Shown: positions 27,533 to 35,431 of the stretch, in pieces
Layout of the letters: every line of letters starts with the position of its first letter
How positions within the stretch are numbered: position 1 is the first letter of the stretch
Source: Empedobacter falsenii
GTDB taxonomy: Bacteria > Bacteroidota > Bacteroidia > Flavobacteriales > Weeksellaceae
Length of the DNA: 64,000 bases
Assembly: GCF_019308355.1 (NCBI RefSeq)
Contig: NZ_JAAGKM010000010.1
Span: forward strand, 1-64,000
Direction: 5' to 3'
Translations under genes and position numbers: made by a program
The notes under the pieces: model-generated
What the model was told of the DNA's origin: nothing
Database searches by the model: none
The model's input: the letters and a program-made list of their open reading frames with translations, nothing else

Positions 27533-29116
27533 TTAATTCACTTTACTTAATGTACGAACTCTAATTTCTTGTAAAACATCTTCTACAGACATTCCTACAT
27601 ATGCACCTTCTTCTACAATTGGGTACAATTGATCATAAGACATAATACGCGTATTGTCGATACGTAAATTTACGTGAGAACGATTGAAATCTCTGTGAGA
27701 TTTAACACCTGTTGCAGAAATTAATTCAGATAATATATGCATTGTTTTCTTGTGGAAATTATACATACGAGTTGCTTTATCTTCTACATCTAACCCTTTC
27801 ATCAATTCACGATCTTGGGTCGCAACACCAACTGGACATGTATTTGTATTACATTGTAAAGCTTGGATACATCCTACAGCCATCATCATAGCACGAGCCG
27901 AATAAACTAAATCTGCACCAATCGCCATTGCACGAGCAATGTGGAAAGAAGAAATAATTTTTCCAGAAGCTACAACACGAATATCTTTTTTAAGACCATA
28001 ACCACGTAAAGTATCAACTGCGAAAGCTAAACCATCTAACAAAGGCATACCTAGAGAGTTAGAGAACTCTACAGGAGCAGCTCCAGTTCCACCTTCACCA
28101 CCGTCAATTGCGATATAATCTGGTTTGATACCCGTTTTAATCATTGCTTCACAAATTTCGATAAACTCACGTTTAATCCCTATACACAATTTGAAACCAA
28201 CTGGTTTTCCACCTGATAATTCTCTTAATTGTTTGATGAAATGTAACATTCCTTCTGCATCAGAGAAAGCTGAGTGAGATGGAGGAGAATCAACAGTTGT
28301 ATATGGTTCTACAGCACGAATCTTAGCGATTTCTGGAGTATTTTTATTTGCTGGTAAAATTCCTCCGTGACCTGGTTTTGCACCTTGAGAAATTTTCAAC
28401 TCAATCATTTTTACATTTGGTAAAGTAGCACGCTCTACATACTTATCTGGATCGAAACCACCATCAGCTGCACGACATCCAAAATATCCTGTACCAATTT
28501 GCCAAATCAAATCTCCACCTGGCTGTAAGTGATATGGAGAAATTCCCCCTTCACCTGTATTGTGCGCAAAGTTTCCTAATTTGGCTCCTTTGTTCATTGC
28601 TAATACAGCATTTTCACTTAACGAACCGAAAGACATTGCAGAAATGTTTAATAAACTTGCTAAATAAGGTTGTTTACATTCGCTTCCACCAACTTTTACA
28701 CGTGGATCATCAGCATGTTTGATTTTTCCTGCATACATCGAGTGATTTAACCACTCATATCCTGGTTCATAAACATCTAATTGCGTCCCAAAAGGAACTG
28801 TGTCAATTACATTTTTTGCACGACGATACACCATACTACGCATCAAACGGTCAATAGGCTTTCCTTCAGTATCCGTTTCAACAAAGTATTGCATAATTTC
28901 TGGACGAATACTTTCTAACAAATAACGTCCATGTCCAATAATTGGAAAGTTTCTTCTGATAGCGTGCTTTGTTTGCGAGATATCTGCAAATCCTAAAGCA
29001 ATCAAAGGAAGAATAATTATTAAAGACCATAAGATACCTGGCCAAAAATAAGAGATTACTCCAATTGCAACAAGAGTAACGATAGATCCTACTACGAAAA
29101 GTTGTCTTACTTTCAT
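27533..29116 (-). CDS. FMN-binding glutamate-synthase-like protein, membrane-anchored
   Basis: A 527-residue protein that corresponds to the FMN/iron-sulfur half of glutamate synthase (GltB central domain) without the amidotransferase domain. Two N-terminal hydrophobic helices (about 5-43) anchor it. The TIM-barrel shows AMSFGSLSENAVLAMNKGA (about 160-178), GISPYHLQPGGD, KISQGAKPGHGG and the cluster cysteines in CIQALQCNTNTCPVG (about 407-421). Stand-alone proteins of this kind are common in bacteria and annotated as glutamate synthase-related, but the reaction of the membrane-anchored form has not, to my knowledge, been shown. Promoter element TATATTTG on the minus strand at 29156-29163. Confidence 0.88.
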   Translation of the reverse strand: MKVRQLFVVGSIVTLVAIGVISYFWPGILWSLIIILPLIALGFADISQTKHAIRRNFPIIGHGRYLLESIRPEIMQYFVETDTEGKPIDRLMRSMVYRRAKNVIDTVPFGTQLDVYEPGYEWLNHSMYAGKIKHADDPRVKVGGSECKQPYLASLLNISAMSFGSLSENAVLAMNKGAKLGNFAHNTGEGGISPYHLQPGGDLIWQIGTGYFGCRAADGGFDPDKYVERATLPNVKMIELKISQGAKPGHGGILPANKNTPEIAKIRAVEPYTTVDSPPSHSAFSDAEGMLHFIKQLRELSGGKPVGFKLCIGIKREFIEICEAMIKTGIKPDYIAIDGGEGGTGAAPVEFSNSLGMPLLDGLAFAVDTLRGYGLKKDIRVVASGKIISSFHIARAMAIGADLVYSARAMMMAVGCIQALQCNTNTCPVGVATQDRELMKGLDVEDKATRMYNFHKKTMHILSELISATGVKSHRDFNRSHVNLRIDNTRIMSYDQLYPIVEEGAYVGMSVEDVLQEIRVRTLSKVN

Positions 29117-29155
29117 AAGTAAAAATTTAAATGATTTTGATTAAAAATTTGGTGT

Positions 29156-29163
29156 CAAATATA
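29156..29163 (-). promoter_or_regulatory. -7 promoter element of the glutamate-synthase-like gene
   Basis: Reverse complement is TAtaTTTG, an exact match to the consensus, 39 nt before the start at 29116. Confidence 0.5.
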
Positions 29164-29348
29164 TCTAAAAAAACTCGGTTTAACGCCTATATTTCTGAAA
29201 TAATTTCTTTTAAATTGTTGATTTCAAACGTTAGAGAAAACCCATTATTTCAAATAAGTTAACAATTATCTAATGTAGTGAAATAAAATGAAATATTATT
29301 TAGATTTTTTTAAAAGATGTTCAAACTTTTTGAGAAATGTCAAAAGAA

Positions 29349-30932
29349 TTATTCTTTGTAAACTCTCGTTAAATCCAATAATTTGATTGGTCCCATCGAA
29401 AAATTCTTAACTTTTTTATTCAAAAATAACGTTGTTTGATCATAAAATAATGGCAAAATTGGAGCGTTTTGCATCATCAATGCATCCATTTTTTGATAAA
29501 TTTTGGCACGTTCGTCTAGATTATTGGTCAAAAATGCTTGTTCGTACATTTTATCAAATTCACCATTTTTGTAATGTGAATAATTTGGACCTTCTGGCGC
29601 AAAGTTTTTCGAATAATATAAAGACAAAAAGTTTTCGGCATCTGGATAATCTGCTCCCCAATTTGCGCGGAACAACGTAAATTTTCCCGTTGCTTTTCCA
29701 TCGCGCATCGTTGGTCCAGGTACAACATTCACTTTTATTGGTAAGCCTAATTTTGCCATTTCTGCCGCAATATATTCACAAACATCTACATATTCTTGCA
29801 CAGTTGTCAGCTCGATTGGTACAATTTTTTCGTTCGTTTTTTTATAGCTATTGATTAGTTCACGTGCTTTTTCGGGAGAATATTTGTAACCACTTTCTGG
29901 CGAATAACCTGGTAAACCTTTCGGAATGAAACCTCCATCTGCTTCAAAAGCTTGACCTTTCATCATATATTTGATGATTTTGTTTTTATCAACTCCATAA
30001 TTTAATGCTTGACGCAATTTCAAATCAACTGCATTGGGCGCATCAAGATAAAAACATAAATAAACGGTACTTAAATAAGGAACTTTTTGAATCGTTAAAA
30101 TATTTGAATATTTTGGATTCAAATCTCCGATTGGATTTAAAATTTCATCTTTATAAGAAGGATCCAAATCTGCCATCATATCCAAATTACCTTTGATTAA
30201 TTCTAAAAATTCTGAATTTTTCTCTGGTAAAAATGATAAATTAACCGCTTCTAAATATGGTAAACGTTGTCCTTTTTCATCAAACTCGAAATACTTTGGA
30301 TTTTTTCTAAAAACCATTTTCACATTATCTTCCCAAATCTTAAATTGAAAAGGGCCTGTACCAATTGGATGTTTCAAGAATTCATCGTTTCCATTTTTGA
30401 ATAATTCTTTCGGAACAACCGAAGCATATTTCATCGAAATTAATCCCAAAAATGCAGGATAAGCCTCTTTTAATTTAATTTCAAAAAGTGTATCATTTAT
30501 CGCTTTATATGAATCAATATTATTCATAATCCAACCTCCAGAACCTCCAGCTTTCGGATCTTTTAAACGATTAAAACTATACTCGAAATCTGAAGCCGTT
30601 ACAATTCGAGTCGAATCTTTTCCGAAAGCTTCATGTTTATGAAAAAAAACATCATTTCTCAAAGTAAAAGAATACGTTTTTCCATCTTCAGAAATTGTCC
30701 AAAATTTTGCAATATCTGGCTGAATTTCTAGTTCGTTATCAATCTTCACTAAACTATTGTACATTAAATTGCATGCCCAATTATTGGCTTGTGTACGTGC
30801 ATTGATAGGATCTAAAGAAGAAATATTATCGTAACGATTTAATTTAAATACTTTGTTTTCATCGATTTCAATTTTCTTAGAACACGAAAATATTGAAACG
30901 AATAACATAATGTAGATAAAGTATTTAGTCAT
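29349..30932 (-). CDS. Peptide-type ABC transporter substrate-binding lipoprotein (SBP family 5)
   Basis: A 527-residue lipoprotein with lipobox ending at Cys17 (SIFSCSK) and the family 5 layout of DppA/OppA: the SLDPINARTQANNWACNLMYNSL start of the mature domain, 'GTGPFQFKIWEDN' near 192 and DYPDAENFLSLYYS near 430. In its family it binds peptides or nickel chelates for an ABC permease. No permease or ATPase gene is adjacent, so it either works with a distant system or has another role; solitary copies are frequent in Flavobacteriia. Divergent from mtaB. Confidence 0.9.
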   Translation of the reverse strand: MTKYFIYIMLFVSIFSCSKKIEIDENKVFKLNRYDNISSLDPINARTQANNWACNLMYNSLVKIDNELEIQPDIAKFWTISEDGKTYSFTLRNDVFFHKHEAFGKDSTRIVTASDFEYSFNRLKDPKAGGSGGWIMNNIDSYKAINDTLFEIKLKEAYPAFLGLISMKYASVVPKELFKNGNDEFLKHPIGTGPFQFKIWEDNVKMVFRKNPKYFEFDEKGQRLPYLEAVNLSFLPEKNSEFLELIKGNLDMMADLDPSYKDEILNPIGDLNPKYSNILTIQKVPYLSTVYLCFYLDAPNAVDLKLRQALNYGVDKNKIIKYMMKGQAFEADGGFIPKGLPGYSPESGYKYSPEKARELINSYKKTNEKIVPIELTTVQEYVDVCEYIAAEMAKLGLPIKVNVVPGPTMRDGKATGKFTLFRANWGADYPDAENFLSLYYSKNFAPEGPNYSHYKNGEFDKMYEQAFLTNNLDERAKIYQKMDALMMQNAPILPLFYDQTTLFLNKKVKNFSMGPIKLLDLTRVYKE

Positions 30933-30958
30933 TTTGAATAGCTGATTTATTTATGTTT

Positions 30959-30986
30959 CAAAACTATGGATAATTTCTTAAATTTG
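30959..30986. promoter_or_regulatory. Two divergent promoters of the binding protein (-) and mtaB (+)
   Basis: On the minus strand 30959-30966 reads TAgtTTTG and on the plus strand 30979-30986 reads TAaaTTTG, both exact consensus matches only 12 nt apart. The plus-strand element ends five bases before the mtaB ATG (30992), predicting a leaderless or nearly leaderless mRNA. Confidence 0.65.
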
Positions 30987-30991
30987 CAGCT

Positions 30992-32329
30992 ATGAATAAT
31001 CAAACTAAAACAGTTGCATTTCATACATTGGGATGTAAACTTAATTTTTCTGAAACTTCGACGATCGCAAGAAACTTGAAAGATAATGGATATCAGAAGG
31101 TTGAGTTTACAGATTCTGCGAATGTGTACGTGATAAATACATGTTCGGTAACCGCAAATGCAGACAAAGAGTGCAGAACGATTGTGAAAAATGCAATGAA
31201 AGCAAATCCAGAAGGTTTTGTTGTCGTTGTAGGTTGTTATGCGCAGTTGAAACCGCAAGAAATTGCGGAAATGGAAGGTGTTGATTTGGTTTTAGGAGCT
31301 GCAGAAAAATTTAATATTGCTGAATATTTAGACGATATCAATAAAAAAGAAGAAACAATTGTACATTCTTGTGAGATTGAAGAAGCCGATTTTTACGTTG
31401 GTTCATACTCAATCGGTGATCGTACGCGTGCTTTTTTGAAAGTGCAAGATGGTTGCGACTACAAATGTACGTATTGTACAATTCCTTTGGCTCGTGGAAT
31501 TTCGCGTTCAGATACAGTAGAAAATGTTATCAAAAATGCGAATGAAATTGCACAAAAAGGAATCAAAGAAATTGTATTAACGGGTGTAAATATTGGTGAT
31601 TACGGTAAAGGTGAATTCGGGAATAAAAAACACGAACATACTTTCTTGGAATTGGTACAAGAATTAGATCAAGTTGATGCGATAGAACGAATCAGAATTT
31701 CTTCGATTGAACCAAATTTATTAAAAAATGAAACAATTGATTTTGTTTCAAAAAGTAATCGATTTGTTCCGCATTTCCATATTCCATTACAATCTGGTAG
31801 CGATGAGATTTTGAAGAAAATGAAACGTCGTTATTTATCTAATCTTTATTTAGATCGTGTAACAAAAATTCGCGAAGTGATGCCAAATGCGTGTATTGGT
31901 GTAGATGTAATTGTTGGTTTTCCAGGAGAAACAGAAGAATTGTTTATGGAAACATATAATTTCTTAAACGAATTACCAATTAGCTATTTACATGTATTTA
32001 CTTATTCGGAGCGTGATAATACAGAAGCGATCGAATTTGAAGGAGTTGTAGATCAAGGAGAACGTAAACGTCGTAATAAAATGTTACGAATTTTATCAGA
32101 GAAAAAACGTCAAGCTTTTTATCAGTCTCAATTAAATTCTACTCAAAAAGTGCTTTGGGAACATGATAATAAAGACGGGAAAATGTTTGGTTTTACAGAA
32201 AATTATGTAAAAGTTCAGACAGATTTTAATCCTGAATTAGTCAACGAAACGCAAATTGTAGATTTGGTTAGAATCAATCACAATGGAATTGTTGAAGTGA
32301 AAATTCAAGAGTTAGAATTAGCAAAATAA
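30992..32329 (+). CDS. mtaB: tRNA t6A37 methylthiotransferase MtaB
   Basis: MtaB is a radical-SAM enzyme that adds a methylthio group to t6A at tRNA position 37. The 445-residue protein has the N-terminal cluster cysteines Cys15, Cys51 and Cys82, the radical-SAM CxxxCxxC as Cys155, Cys159 and Cys162 in DGCDYKCTYCTIP, and a C-terminal TRAM-like domain. 'HTLGCKLNFSE' at the N-terminus separates MtaB from MiaB and RimO. Start ATG follows a promoter element by five bases. Confidence 0.95.
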   Translation: MNNQTKTVAFHTLGCKLNFSETSTIARNLKDNGYQKVEFTDSANVYVINTCSVTANADKECRTIVKNAMKANPEGFVVVVGCYAQLKPQEIAEMEGVDLVLGAAEKFNIAEYLDDINKKEETIVHSCEIEEADFYVGSYSIGDRTRAFLKVQDGCDYKCTYCTIPLARGISRSDTVENVIKNANEIAQKGIKEIVLTGVNIGDYGKGEFGNKKHEHTFLELVQELDQVDAIERIRISSIEPNLLKNETIDFVSKSNRFVPHFHIPLQSGSDEILKKMKRRYLSNLYLDRVTKIREVMPNACIGVDVIVGFPGETEELFMETYNFLNELPISYLHVFTYSERDNTEAIEFEGVVDQGERKRRNKMLRILSEKKRQAFYQSQLNSTQKVLWEHDNKDGKMFGFTENYVKVQTDFNPELVNETQIVDLVRINHNGIVEVKIQELELAK

Positions 32330-32346
32330 AATTGTAAATATTAGTT

Positions 32347-32384
32347 AAAAAGAAGTTCATGTATTTTGAGCTTCTTTTTTTTTT
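32347..32384 (+). terminator. Terminator of mtaB
   Basis: A 13-bp stem with one G-T wobble (32347-32359 with 32367-32379) followed by a ten-base T run. Confidence 0.92.
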
Positions 32385-32440
32385 GATTTACCTTTACATT
32401 TAGGAATAATAATTGTAGTTTTAAATAAAAAATCAAGGTC

Positions 32441-32971
32441 ATGAAAATTATACACTTTACTTTTATAATTTTGTTGTCATTATTTGTAACAAGCTGTGGA
32501 ACAGTTCAAGTAAGTACAGATTACGACAGATCAGCAAATTTTGCTTCATATAAAACTTATACTTTTCACCAAAAAGGATTAGATAAGTTAAAGGTTAACG
32601 ATTTGGATAAGAATCGACTAATTAAAGCAATTGATGCACAAATGGCTACAAAAGGATTTACAAAAGTAAGTTCTGATGCAGGCTTAGTTATTAATTTATT
32701 GACAAGTTCTAAAGAACAAGTTTCTGTAAATAATAACAATTGGGGCTACGGTCCTTATGGTTACTATGGCGGATATTACGGCGGAAATAGCGTTTCTTCT
32801 TATCAAGCAGGAACAATTGTAATAGACATTATTGATGATAAACGTAATATATTGGTTTGGCAAGGTGTTGGTTCTGATCTTAATTTGAGTAATATCAGTG
32901 CTAAAGCGGAAAGAATCCCGAAAGCAATTGAAGAAATTCTTGCTAAATTTCCACCTCAACCAAAGAAATAA
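32441..32971 (+). CDS. DUF4136 lipoprotein
   Basis: A 176-residue lipoprotein with lipobox VTSCG (Cys 19). The mature part carries the DUF4136 pattern: 'VSTDYDRSANFASYKTYTF' at its start, a low-complexity Gly/Tyr-rich loop (about 102-116) and the closing block IVIDIIDDKRNILVWQGVGS (about 128-147). DUF4136 proteins are widespread outer-membrane-linked lipoproteins without a known activity. Single gene with its own terminator. Confidence 0.88.
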   Translation: MKIIHFTFIILLSLFVTSCGTVQVSTDYDRSANFASYKTYTFHQKGLDKLKVNDLDKNRLIKAIDAQMATKGFTKVSSDAGLVINLLTSSKEQVSVNNNNWGYGPYGYYGGYYGGNSVSSYQAGTIVIDIIDDKRNILVWQGVGSDLNLSNISAKAERIPKAIEEILAKFPPQPKK

Positions 32972-32990
32972 ATTTTCGAAAATAATATAG

Positions 32991-33018
32991 AAAGTTCTTC
33001 ATTTGGAGAGCTTTTTTT
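32991..33018 (+). terminator. Terminator of the DUF4136 gene
   Basis: A 10-bp stem with two G-U pairs (32991-33000 with 33005-33014, loop ATTT) followed by a T run. Confidence 0.8.
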
Positions 33019-33076
33019 ATGAAATGAAGTTTGTATTAAAAAAAGCTTTAATTTTGTTAAAATTATACAATAACTT

Positions 33077-33679
33077 ATGAAAAATTTATAAACCAATCTA
33101 TTAAGTTTATTTCTTTTAAGTTTATCTACTTTTTCTTTTGCTCAAATCGAATTTGGAGTTAAAGGAGGTGTTGGACTTAGTAACACAACTATTGTTCATG
33201 GAGTTTCTAAAGAGAGAGTTGGATTTTTAGTTGGAGGAGTTGCAAAATATCAATTAACTACTCGAAACGAAAATCATTATTTACAAGCTGAAGTTTTATA
33301 TACTACTCAAGGTGAATATTCGTTATATAAAGAAGGTGGAGAGAAATACAAAGCTTTCTTAAATTATATCAATATTCCAATTATGTATAAATACTATTTT
33401 GATGATCAAGGAAAAGATTTCTTCGTTGAAGGTGGTCCTCAATTAGGTTTCAAAGTATCAGAAAAATTTGATGAAAATGAACCTGAAAGAGAAAATAATG
33501 TTCCAAAATCGTTTGATTTAGCTTTTAATATCGGTGGAGGTTATTCTATTGATAGAAAATACGAAATTAATTTACGCTATCAATATGGTTTAATAGATAC
33601 TTACGACTATAAACGTTGGGATAATGGAACAAATCGTTCATCATTTTTAACTTTAGGAATTACATATTTCTTCAAATAA
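33077..33679 (+). pseudogene. Porin-family outer-membrane beta-barrel gene with a stop at codon 5
   Basis: From ATG 33077 the frame reads MKNL, then TAA at 33089-33091, then continues without any stop to 33679 as TNLLSLFLLSLSTFSFAQIE and a small barrel protein. The stop lies inside an otherwise perfect signal peptide (n-region MKNL-x-TNLL, h-region, cleavage after FAQ). The 200-residue product would be an 8-strand OmpA/PorT-like barrel with FGVKGGVGLSNTT, a LNYINIPIMYKYYF segment and a terminal aromatic strand SSFLTLGITYFFK. The first in-frame ATG after the stop is 33383, leaving half a barrel with no signal. No in-frame ATG, GTG or TTG rescues the signal peptide. Confidence 0.85.
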
Positions 33680-33684
33680 ATTCA

Positions 33685-33708
33685 AAACCGCTTTATAGCG
33701 GTTTTTTT
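33685..33708 (+). terminator. Terminator after the porin-family gene
   Basis: An 8-bp stem AAACCGCT/AGCGGTTT with TTAT loop, followed by T. Confidence 0.9.
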
Positions 33709-33733
33709 ATTATCTTGTTTTAAAATTTAGTCA

Positions 33734-34864
33734 ATGAATTTTAAACAAATTATTATTTTAGGTTTTTTCTTAATTAGTAGTAATCTATTTGCACAAAATA
33801 CAATTAAAGGAAAAGTGATTGATGAAAAATCGCTTCCAATTATTAATGCTGAAATCTATGTCGATAATTCTACGATTAAATCAAAAACGAACGAAAAAGG
33901 TGAATTTGAACTAAGTCTTCCTAATGGACAATATAACTTAATTGTTCGTGCAAGTTTGTTTGAAAATTATATTTTGAATGTTAATACAAATCAAATTACA
34001 TTTTATAAAGTAGTTTTAGAACCTGAAGTGGTAGCGTTGCAAGAAACAGTTGTTCAAGCAATATCTAAAGAAGATTGGTTGTATTATTATCAGACTTTTT
34101 TGAAATTGTTTTTGGGAAGTAATGAAGCTGCAAAAAAATGCAAAATAGAAAATTCGAAAGACTTAAGGTTTAAATATGATAAAAATACACGACAATTATC
34201 TGCTACTTCTAGAAATCCTTTAATCATTACAAACAATTACTTAGGTTATAAAATCGAGTATGACTTGGTTGATTTTAATGTTGATTTTAAGTCAAATTAT
34301 GTCTTAACTCTTGGAACAGCACTTTTTACTGAGTTAAAATCATCAGCTTCTAAAGAAAAAAAATGGCAAGAAAATCGTCGTAAATCTTATTTAGGAAGTA
34401 TTACTCATTTTATGAAAGCAGTTTATGAGAATAAAATTGAGGAAGAAGGATATGATATAAAACGATTGATTCGCAAGGATAATCCTGAATACATAAAATT
34501 TAAAGAAGAAACTTTGTTAGGAGGTAGAATTGAAGGTAAAGTTCTTCCAAAAATAATTACTTACTTAGTTAATCAAAAAGTTCCATCTGATAGTTTGAAA
34601 ATCGTTGATAATAATAATCAGTATCTTAATTTTAAAGGATTATATTCAGTTGAATATAAAAATGAAAAAGAGGATTTGGACTATGCAAAACAGAATGGTG
34701 CAAAATATATTTCGAACCAACTTTCTATTTTCGCTATAAAAAGCGATTTATTAAAAATTGAAGAAAATGGTACATATTACCATCCTGCTAATTTGGTTGT
34801 TGAAGGATATTGGAGCTGGGAAAAAATAGCAAACATGGTTCCTATGGATTATAAAATTGAGTAA
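33734..34864 (+). CDS. Exported protein with carboxypeptidase-like regulatory domain
   Basis: A 376-residue protein with signal peptide (1-20, ending LFAQ) and an N-terminal beta-sandwich of the CarboxypepD_reg-like type (about 22-96: NTIKGKVIDEKSLPIINAEI, then a repeat of KTNEKGEFELSLPNGQYNL). The remaining 270 residues (EDWLYYYQTFLKLFLGSNEAA onward) form a soluble domain found in many Bacteroidota exported proteins next to outer-membrane transporters, of unknown role. No barrel. It converges with the cupin remnant 10 bp away, with no terminator between them. Confidence 0.75.
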   Translation: MNFKQIIILGFFLISSNLFAQNTIKGKVIDEKSLPIINAEIYVDNSTIKSKTNEKGEFELSLPNGQYNLIVRASLFENYILNVNTNQITFYKVVLEPEVVALQETVVQAISKEDWLYYYQTFLKLFLGSNEAAKKCKIENSKDLRFKYDKNTRQLSATSRNPLIITNNYLGYKIEYDLVDFNVDFKSNYVLTLGTALFTELKSSASKEKKWQENRRKSYLGSITHFMKAVYENKIEEEGYDIKRLIRKDNPEYIKFKEETLLGGRIEGKVLPKIITYLVNQKVPSDSLKIVDNNNQYLNFKGLYSVEYKNEKEDLDYAKQNGAKYISNQLSIFAIKSDLLKIEENGTYYHPANLVVEGYWSWEKIANMVPMDYKIE

Positions 34865-34874
34865 TATTTAAAAC

Positions 34875-35330
34875 CTATTTCTTAATTCCATAATATCCAT
34901 GACTTTTCTTTATTGCCCATTTTTCTTTAAAATGAATCCATTTTAGTTGAAAAATCTTGCGCATTAACTTATCTGTATAGCGCATAATAAATACATGATA
35001 AATGGTATTCATCACTTGAAAAAACTCATTAGGAAAGGCGCGTAAAGACATTGAAAATCCTGCTTCTAAATAACGATTATAATGCCAATAACCACGTGGG
35101 ATAAATAAAGCATCGCCATGATTCATGACAAAATCAAAACCTTTTGCGTGTTTCAAAGCTGGGAATTTTTCGTAATCGGGATGATCATAATCAATTTCGT
35201 AAATTGTATGTACAGAAAGTGGAACTTTATATAAAGCTTTGGATTGTTTTGGATCAAACAACAAAATTCGTTTATCACCTTGAAACTGAAAATGAATAAA
35301 ATCCGTCATGTCAACATCATAATGCATCAA
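34875..35330 (-). pseudogene. Cupin-like (JmjC-type) protein, 5' end lost
   Basis: The frame starts at a TTG (35330) and reads MHYDVDMTDFIHFQFQGDKR then the C-terminal half of a Cupin_8/JmjC-like protein (GDALFIPRGYWHYNRYL, metal-site His in HYDVD and WHY). Families of this type are near 290 residues; only about 150 remain here. The frame stays open upstream and still reads FYNLLFGGSEAKVL to about 35372, then runs antisense into the MMPL gene, where no family sequence is visible. The missing N-terminal half marks a deletion end shared with the plus-strand gene. Confidence 0.8.
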
Positions 35331-35431
35331 AACTTTAGCTTCACTTCCTCCAAAAAGAAGATTATAAAAAGTTAGAACAAAAACTCTTAAAAGATTCGAT
35401 TGCTTCTATTGTTGAAAGTAATTACAAAAGT

